Assembly (NCBI GenBank): GCA_029931535.1
Contig: JAQPZY010001664.1
Span: 3,316,501 to 3,380,500 of the forward strand
Source of the DNA: Margaritifera margaritifera
Lineage: Eukaryota; Mollusca; Bivalvia; Unionida; Margaritiferidae
Reading direction: 5' to 3'
Length of the DNA stretch: 64,000 nucleotides
The translations under genes and the position numbers were made by a program. The notes beneath the pieces were generated by a model that saw nothing but the letters and a program-made list of their open reading frames with translations, did not search any database and had not been told where the DNA came from. Below, one piece after another: positions 56,866-64,000 of the stretch; the stretch's first letter is position 1; each line of letters opens with the position of its first letter.

Positions 56866-57442
56866 GTAATTATGGAAAGGTTTTTATGTATCCTAAATGC
56901 TTTCTATTATACACATAATTATATTATTTTAAAACTGACATGTACATTCTGCTGGCTGCTGGTGTGAGGATAGATCTTGATGATTGCTACACCCTCACCT
57001 TAAAAGTAGTTCATTGTGTCCCATATTTCATGCTTCACTGACTTTGGTTAAATTGTGTTTTTACTGTTCATGCTTGAAACTAGATAATTGTATATATCTC
57101 CCTCAGTACCACTCCCATACAAAATAGGTCACTGTCACCCACATTTCAAACTTTACAGGCTTAGGTTATGTTTTTACATTTAGCTCATGACCACATTTGT
57201 GCATGCTGTGTACATAGTATCCTATTTAGAATCGTAACGAAGATATGCCTCTTGATAAGCACAACTCCCTCGTTTCACTAGTAGGTTGTTATCGCCCATA
57301 TTCTGTGAAAAGTTGTGTTGGAAGTTCATTTATTGGGTGCTGTTTGTATTCCAATCATGAAACTTGATAATTGGATTTATATGTTAGTACTATATCCTAA
57401 CAACCAAAGAAGGTAAGTGCAACCTACATTTTATGGTTTGCT
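56866..57442 (+). repeat. Diverged short array in intron
   Basis: Related phrases (GTCACTGTCACCCACATTTC, GAAACTTGATAATTGGAT) recur at ~57010, 57120, 57290. No gene. Confidence 0.45.
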
Positions 57443-60300
57443 CACATGGGTTAATAATAATAATAATAAAGACTTTATTTTGGGGGCTGACTCAGTTAGT
57501 TACAAATGAGAACTAATCTACCTTGAGGCCCTCTATTATGTAGATATAAAATACAAGCTAAAAATAATATGTTCAAACACACACACATACACATACACAT
57601 GCAAGTTGTTACGACTCTAGGGGTAATGTAACAGAATAAAAGACACAAACAAGCTTTCAAGATTAAAATGCAAAACTTTAATTTCCTAAAATATTAAAAG
57701 AATTAAAATAGTTCAACAAACAATCAAAGTGAAAGAATTTAAATAACTTATAGTATAGAATATCCTAAAAAGTCCTAAATTGTTTTAAAGTTCACTTCCT
57801 GATGTTAATCCGAGTAATCCGGATGAAGTATCCCGAATGAAAATAACCTGTACTGTGTTGACGTTGACAAGTCCTGATAAAATCCAAAATAATCCTTGCA
57901 AGTCTGGAATCTCACAAGTTTTAGAATAATGTCCGATAATTCCACGGAGCTGTATAGTAATTCAGATGAATTACTAATTAAATAAATTCCACACTGAACT
58001 GAATAATTTCAATTACCTCTCTTCATTCAAGCAATTGCAAAGAATGATTTATCACTGGACTATCTGCTATTTATACACCACTAGTGCACAGAATCAAATA
58101 AATCCACAACGCAGTTCCTGTCAGCATTAGAAGCCTTTAGAATGTATTTACTTCAAGTAAACACAATTTAATTCTCAAGAATGCTATTTTAGACTGGAAT
58201 TAACAGTCAACAAGTTGTTATTCATAATGAAACAAAAGTACACTGAATCTAGGTTATCTGCGCGAGACAAAATCACGTGATATTTCCAGCGTGTGACCTT
58301 ACAATGTTAATTTCTAAAAGTACAAAGCTAGGTCGACTTCATTTTCCCGCGCAATTGATCATGTGACCACTTATTGATCGAGCAGTAGTCGTATCTATAC
58401 TGATATGCTAACCCCTATTCAGACTAAAAACAGAGATCATACATTATTAAATTAAAATTATTATAAAAAGGTAAAAAGGTATGATTCCGTAACAAAGTAA
58501 ATACACAGTATATAAACAACTATTCAGATAAATGCTACATTGCTGCAGAAATGAAAATTAAACACAGGAGGTGGATGGTTTAACGTGTACTTTAATTAGT
58601 ACCCCCCTTTTTTTTTTGGTATGATTTCATCCATCTAATGCACCTATTGTGGAAGGAAGAGATACTTGGAGCAGATTTAATATCATGTGGAATGTTATTC
58701 CAAACAAGTGCACTGGAGAATTGAAAGCTGTTTTTGAATAGCTCCCCTTTGTGCTTGGGTACTTTGAAATTTTTCCCTTTTAATGATCTTAGATTTGGGA
58801 TACCAGTAGATTCTCTTTCCTGGAAAATGGTGTTTAGGTAAATGGGGGCTGATTTTGTAAACACCTTGTACATCGTTTTGGCCTTCCTCTAAAATATTCT
58901 TTCATGCATTGGTAATATTTTGAATGTAAGCATTGCATTTTGAACATTTTCTGTTTGCTGATCAAGAGTTATTTTACATGCCCTTTCCTGGAGTCTGGAA
59001 ATATTTCTCATATTTATAGCAGATGTGTTTCCCCAAATTATATTACAGTAGTCAAGATGTGGTTGAATGTAACTTTTGTAAAAAGTAACTCTGTACTGTA
59101 ATGGAAAGAATTCTTTGATTGTCTTTTGGAGCCAGAGATAAGAGTTTATTTTATTTGAATTATATTTTATATGATGATACCATTGCAAGTTATTGTCTAC
59201 AAATATTCCAAGAATTTTATCTAAACAAGTCATTTTCAGATCAGTGTTATCATAGAGAACATGCAGTATATCAGTTTGCAATCTTGCTCTTTTGTGCCAT
59301 GTAATTATCAGCAAGATTTTGTTTTGTCCGTATTGAGGATCATACCATTTTTCTTGCACCATATTTGAAGTGTGTTGAGTGCAGTTTGAAGGTTTTTTTC
59401 AACTTCAGCTTGATTGCTTTGTGCATCAAACAAAGTAGTGTCATCAGCATACATGTCAGTTGATGAGACTGCATCTCCTATTTTTAGGGGTAGGTCATTT
59501 ATGAACAGAACGAATAACAAGGGCCCCAAGATAGAATGTTGTGGCACTCCACAACTTGTAGCTTTATTTTCAGATAGGTGTCCATTTAATGTTACATGTT
59601 GAGACCTATTGCTTACATGTAAGTAGGAGGTGAACCTCTTGTATCTTCACTATAATGATAGATTTTTAACTTTTCAAGAAGAATTTCATGATCCACTAGG
59701 TTGAAAGACTTTTGAAAGTCAATCATTACAGTACCAACTAACTGTTCTTCATCTAAGGCTTTCAGTCACTTCTCAGTCATAGAGATAAGTGCAGTTTCAC
59801 AAGAATGATCTTTTCGCAAGCCAGATTGATTTTCATGAAATAGATTGTGATTGTTGACATAGTTCATAAAAGAACTGTGTACATGCTTTTCTAGTAATTT
59901 GGAAGGAAATGGAAGAGTTGATATTGATCTGTAGTTGTTTACATTATCTTTTGATCCAGCTTTATGCAGTGGTTTTACTTTGGCAGTTTTTCCAAGATTG
60001 AGGAAATTGACTTGTTCTCAAACTGTGATTACATAGAAAGGTAATACTATCAGCAATAGCAGATGCAGCAGCCTTAATAAGTCTTGGACCTATCATGTCA
60101 TGTTTTAGGTAACTCAAAACAAACTCGAAACTCATTTCCGGGATTTCAAATTTAGTATCATTTGGAAGTTTTGTGGAACAAAAAATGTTTAGTTCTGAAT
60201 GATCAGAGTCGAACTTATGTTTTGTAACTTTAGAGGCAATGTTTACAAAGAATTCATTGAAAATATTTGCAATGTCATATTGATCATACACATGGTTACT
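57443..60300 (-). mobile_element. Decayed L2-like LINE split by a solo LTR
   Basis: Minus-strand pieces in order: 60291-59962 (FNEFFVNIASKVTKHKF, FEFVLSYLKHD, FPQSWK, the region before reverse transcriptase), 59547-59308 (QHSILGPLLFVLFINDLPL, MYADDTTLF, NGMILNTDKTKS), 59362-58889 (LQWYHHIKYNSNKINSYLW, YIQPHLDYCNIIWGN, LQERACKITL) and 58873-58592 (NLRSLKGKNFKVPKHKGEL, FSSALVWNNIPHDIK). Frame changes separate them. The 3' end with an ATT repeat at 57452-57468 resembles that of 51637. The solo LTR at 57607-58494 sits in the 3' untranslated part. Confidence 0.9.
57607..58494 (-). mobile_element. Solo LTR, 888 bp, relative of the Gmr1-like element
   Basis: On the plus strand it runs from TGTTACGACTCTAGGGG to GATTCCGTAACA with AAGT duplicated on both sides (57603-57606, 58495-58498). 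Its minus-strand end AGAGTCGTAACA matches the end of the 750-bp LTRs at 30394/35359, so it belongs to a related family. No internal region remains, consistent with LTR-LTR recombination. Confidence 0.88.
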
Positions 60301-61456
60301 ATCATTAATTAGGTTAAGTATTTGTGTTTTATGACCACATAGATTCTTTCATACTATATACATCCTAATCTGCTCAGAAAGATCTTTCTGACCAGTGCAG
60401 TTGGAAGTTGCAATAAATATGTTTATTATCCAGTGGTAATCTTTCCCTTAAAGACTGTGCATTGTATATTGTGATAGGTTACCTTTACCAGGTTAACTGT
60501 GTATTGTACATGTGAATGAATATAGGAAATGGATGATTAGACTGCATACTGCATGCTTTTCATGTGAGGTCTCAGCTATAGTGTCTTCTCATGGTAATTA
60601 TTGATGCATGAACTGTACTTATACTACTGGCTGTCATTCCAAAGTTACTGAAAGCCTGTGACATTTACCTAGTAAAATCTGGCTTCTTGGCATGAATGTT
60701 GGTAATGACTTTTGAAGCAGATTTTAAGACCAATGATCTGAAGAAAAAAAATACAAAACATCAACTTTGATATCATAGACAGGAATGTTCTTTTTTTATT
60801 GCTTTATTGTTTTTGTCTTTTATTCTATGTCACGGTATATACATATGTGCATACATATGTACATACATATTTATGTACTTGAATGGTATTTCAGCATGAT
60901 GCTGGCCATATAATGCTGATTAAAAGTTAAAATTTTAAATTAATAATGAATAAAAGTTAAAATGTAAAGAGGGAAAATTGCAAGATAACTTTAACTAAAA
61001 AATGGACCAGCATTTGTTGTTAAAGATCGCTTTAGTCTGAACTTATTTTTTGCATGCTAATTAATGTTTACAATGGCTACTGGAGAAAACTTAAAGCTTC
61101 AAAGAGGTTAGCTATGTAATTGTTGATTACACTGGTTATTTCTGCATGTTGCATGAAATTTATACCATAATGTTGATCATTTTTTTATTGAGAACGACTT
61201 TGTCAGATCTCAGCTTAATTGTAGGAATACAAAGCACATGTATTTAGCATTAATTTAAGGCATGTAATATATTCATATATATCCCATTACTCACAAATTA
61301 TTTTGAATTAATAATTTGTATATTTTAGCTATTAATAAATAAAACAAATAATAACCCAATCTATTTTCCTCCTGAAACACTTCAAATTGAATTACTAAGA
61401 GCAAAAATATCTAATATTGTAATAATAAAAAAAATAGGAGAAAGTTTTTTGTTAAC
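60301..61456 (+). other. Intergenic or intronic, nothing recognised
   Basis: AT-rich, with an ACATATGTACATACATA tract at ~60840. I looked for the next RNF213 exon here and did not find one. Confidence 0.5.
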
Positions 61457-61543
61457 ACAGGCTGATCAGATGGTGGGATTCAAACCTGCTACCTTTTGGT
61501 CATGTGTCCAATGCCTTAATCATTGAGCTACCACAGCTCCATT
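61457..61543 (-). mobile_element. tRNA-like SINE head
   Basis: The minus strand reads GGAGCTGTGGTAGCTCAATG, then AGCAGGTTTGAATCCCACC. The A-box (TGGTAGCTCAATGATTAAGG) and B-box (GGTTTGAATCC) are near perfect, but the 5' GGAGCTG does not pair with the 3' end, so it is not a working tRNA. Followed by a short body and an A/T-rich tail at ~61430. Confidence 0.6.
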
Positions 61544-62770
61544 GGGTGGGAATATCAATGGTTTCCAAGTTAGGGTGCCAGGGGCAGGGCCCCAGGGGGT
61601 AAGGAAAGACCCAGGAATCCATATTGACTGCACAGATTAACTCCCCTTGCAATGTCAGGTAACTATATATGCTATGTTGCTTATATAAATAACTTGGTTT
61701 AGGAAAAAAAGATAAATCAGAACAAACATTAATAGATAATGTGTAGCAGCTATATGTTCCAAGCTTTCCTTTCTCCTCTGTGGTTTTAATATCTGTGTAA
61801 ATTTGCATTCACAAGTTGACATATATTAAATACTTGGTTGAGCAATATCAGGCCCACTTGGACCTCTTGTTCATGCTGTGTTTTACTGTTATATGTTATA
61901 TGGTAATATGTTATAGGGTTGGTAATCCATGACTTTTTTTGAATTTCATTTTCTTTTGAAATACAGAAAAATCTACTTTCTGCAAACCTCACTGAGCTAG
62001 ATTATTGGTTTGTACCCACTTATATTCCACTCCAGAGCTTCATCATTTGCACAGGGGGGAATTTCTAAATAAAAAGTGAAACTCAACATTTCATCAAAAA
62101 GGTCATAATTGGTTCAAGAAGATCCTGGGAATGCATATGCTGTGTGAATCAGTTTTATTTAAGCATTCAGTATGTACCAGATGATGTGGGTATCTTGCTC
62201 AGTATGATTACCACAGGGTTCAGATGTGAAACTATTCACTTGGAGTGAATGCCCAGTTTTATAAGGCAAAAATGTGCATAAGATGTTTCAGATGAAATTT
62301 TAAAAAGTGTAGACATTTTCTTGAAATTTTATATGAAGAAATTCAGATTCAGGTACTACAACCACCATATGGGTGTAATTGTAGGAAAATTTGTCAGAAC
62401 AGGGACATAGCAAAAATACAGAATGTCAACTATTTTTGAAGCATTTTTGTGTGTTCACATCTTGGATTTGAATGGGTATGTAATTATTCTGACATAGCAA
62501 TATGATAAAGCCATACAAGTTAGACTGAATTTTAGTTTGGACACGGCTAAAACACGGTATTGGTGCTGAGAGTAGTCTCACTCACTTAAAAAATTGAAAT
62601 GTTTGATAGAACATTTCAATGAAGCTCATTATATACCCTAGGGTGTCCCCTAGTCAGATCAAGTTAGATTTAGCTTGAACATGCATGCGATTTTGTTTAA
62701 CCATTATTTCAATTCATTGGTATAACAACAGTTACAGACACTACACTTGGTGTATAACATGCAAGAAAAA
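61544..62770 (+). other. Mostly unrecognised sequence
   Basis: 61545-61640 holds one unit of the 40890-type repeat. The rest shows no gene. The first copy of the spaced 15-bp motif is at 62731-62745. Confidence 0.5.
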
Positions 62771-63449
62771 CAGCATGAAAACTTTCAAACTTTATTTTTT
62801 TTCACAGTAACATCAGTAACAGGATATCAACATTTAAAGTAAACAACATAACTGGAAGTGGTAAACAACTTAATAACAAAATCAAAACATCTATGACAAA
62901 GGTATCACTTAGAAAAAAAAACTAACCATGAAACTTTTGCATAACAAACATAAAAGACATAGAATAATCTTATTTAGGCATTTATCTAACACCAAGAAGA
63001 ATATTTAAACAAACAAAATCATTAATACTGGCCAAAAGTATTGCAAACTTCCATAAGAGTCAGAAGTACATTGTCCATAAAATTGGTTACAGACACTACA
63101 AAACTATAGCATTTCAATACAGCTGCAGAACCATACATATCTCCATAAAATTCACTTCAAAAATAATTCAACATGAACACATTGACTAGAATTATTCATT
63201 AAATGAATGTTGATTAGTTAATAAAATGATAAAACCACATTGTAACAGGTATATGTCCAATACTTGTGTTAAAATTATGAACTGGTAAATAGCACTTGAA
63301 AGTTTAATACTAAATAGTGTTTGTAAGAGTAAAATATTGAAGTATAATGAATGTTCAATAAATCATAGTCACTAAAGTATTGTTCAACCCAAGGTGCTGA
63401 CTCAAACACAGACCCATATGTGATTGATCTTAAGGTTACAGACACTACA
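62731..63449 (+). repeat. Three spaced copies of a 15-bp motif
   Basis: GTTACAGACACTACA occurs identically at 62731-62745, 63086-63100 and 63435-63449, same orientation, offsets 355 and 349. The flanking sequence is not repeated. Confidence 0.95.
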
Positions 63450-63491
63450 CATTAAACCTTGACTTTATATTGTCATTTCAAATAGAAGTGC
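62771..63491 (-). other. Likely 3' untranslated region of the minus-strand gene
   Basis: Sequence downstream of the stop codon at ~63492, ending near an AATAAA on the minus strand (TTTATT at 62791-62796). Contains two of the three copies of GTTACAGACACTACA. Confidence 0.5.
62791..62796 (-). terminator. Candidate polyadenylation signal
   Basis: AATAAA on the minus strand about 700 bases after the stop codon of the right-edge gene. Confidence 0.4.
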
Positions 63492-64000
63492 TTATGATTT
63501 TTTTTCCAGATTTGACTTGAGCTTAGACAATTCAGCTGCATTAAACTTGAAATGACCCCTTTCATTGACTATTTGTGGAGCTTTTACCCTGTACAAGATA
63601 GCATCTAGAGCCTCTTGTGAATAATCATCTTTTTCAGGCCAAACATACATGTTGCCAGACTTTCTCATGTATTTAAGTCTAACTTCGTTATGAAGAATGT
63701 CTATTACTTCTGCTAAGTATACATCTAGAGGTCCCTTCTTTGGCTTAAGTCCTACAGCAACAAATTCTCCAGGGTGGTATTTCTCTATTGGTTTCTCTGT
63801 GTTGGTTGGTGCTTTTTTGTCAACTTTGATCTTCTTTGTCACAATGTTTTGTCTTTCTGTTGACTTCCGTTTCTTATTAGGCTTTTCGCTTGTTGCTGAG
63901 TTATGATCTTTCTGGTTACTTCCTTGTTTTCTTTTCTTGTCATTATTTTCTATTGTTGATGGATTCTTGTCTTTAAGTTGTTTTCCTTTCTGACTTAAAT
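63492..64000 (-). CDS. 3' part of an unidentified lysine-rich protein gene
   Basis: The minus frame is open from the window edge to a stop at 63492, at least 168 residues. The first ~60 residues are Lys/Arg/Asn-rich with nuclear-signal-like KKRK and PNKKRK clusters and look disordered. The C-terminal ~100 residues form a compact block: YHPGEFVAVGLKPKKGPLDV, YLAEVIDILHNEVRLKYM, MYVWPEKDDYSQEALDAIL. The pattern of G-(E/D)-(F/Y)-VAV, Y-x-(A/G)-x-(V/I) and a late WPE is one I associate with uncharacterised invertebrate proteins, some transposon-linked, and may be a small Tudor/SH3-like barrel. I cannot name it. It could be host or part of a DNA transposon. There is no start in the window. Confidence 0.75.
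   Translation of the reverse strand, partial: LSQKGKQLKDKNPSTIENNDKKRKQGSNQKDHNSATSEKPNKKRKSTERQNIVTKKIKVDKKAPTNTEKPIEKYHPGEFVAVGLKPKKGPLDVYLAEVIDILHNEVRLKYMRKSGNMYVWPEKDDYSQEALDAILYRVKAPQIVNERGHFKFNAAELSKLKSNLEKKS

Noticed and set aside
61457..61543. Genuine tRNA gene on the minus strand
   Set aside because: A and B boxes are good but the acceptor stem does not pair and the anticodon arm is not well formed; SINE head is likelier.
63697..63906. Plus frame opposite the right-edge gene
   Set aside because: Shadow of the minus-strand coding region, which continues open to the window edge.

Overview
This is an AT-rich animal genomic window. Large introns, abundant (AC)n/(AT)n microsatellites, diverged intronic tandem arrays, L2-like LINEs, Penelope-like elements and Ty3-type retrotransposons point to a marine invertebrate. 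A mollusc, probably a bivalve, is my best guess. That is inference from repeat style; no mitochondrial or rRNA marker is present.

The only convincing host gene filling the window is a plus-strand fragment of an RNF213 (mysterin) orthologue, the giant AAA+ ATPase/E3 ubiquitin ligase. Twelve exons between 3481 and 56865 (1,932 nt) join in compatible phases with GT-AG junctions. They cover the region ahead of and into the first catalytically competent AAA+ module: Walker A GETGCGKT in the exon at 49560-49680, and Walker B FFDEAN plus the AACNPY segment in the exon at 53783-54024. Two weaker upstream exon candidates lie at 3002-3040 and 222-338. Both gene ends are outside the window. The E3, RING and second active AAA module are not seen.

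The introns carry the rest. 339-9379: arrays of degenerate ~130-170 bp repeats. 9489-17402: SINE-like, MITE and TA-flanked DNA elements and a 15-bp minisatellite. 17569-27427: an L2-like LINE tail, a tRNA-derived SINE, and a 4.6 kb inverted-repeat element with two nested insertions. 27597-38196: an LTR-plus-leader fragment and a complete 5.7 kb LTR retrotransposon whose integrase precedes reverse transcriptase. 40509-44529: a second copy of the 4.6 kb element's family with a TTAA-flanked insertion. 44653-49559: a hAT-like fragment and two Penelope-like elements with inverted arms. 49681-56782: repeat arrays and two L2-like LINE tails. 56866-62700: a decayed L2-like LINE split by a solo LTR.

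At the right edge, on the minus strand, is the 3' part of another gene (63492-64000, open to the edge). It has a lysine-rich N-terminal part and a compact C-terminal domain I cannot name. Three copies of a 15-bp motif at ~350 bp spacing lie in and just beyond its 3' region. It could be a host gene or part of a transposable element.

The strongest observations are the integrase-first Ty3-type element with near-identical LTRs and a shortened Gag, the Penelope-like elements with inverted arms, the two reciprocal empty sites in a DNA-element pair, the repeated primer-binding-site-like leader, and the spaced 15-bp motif.
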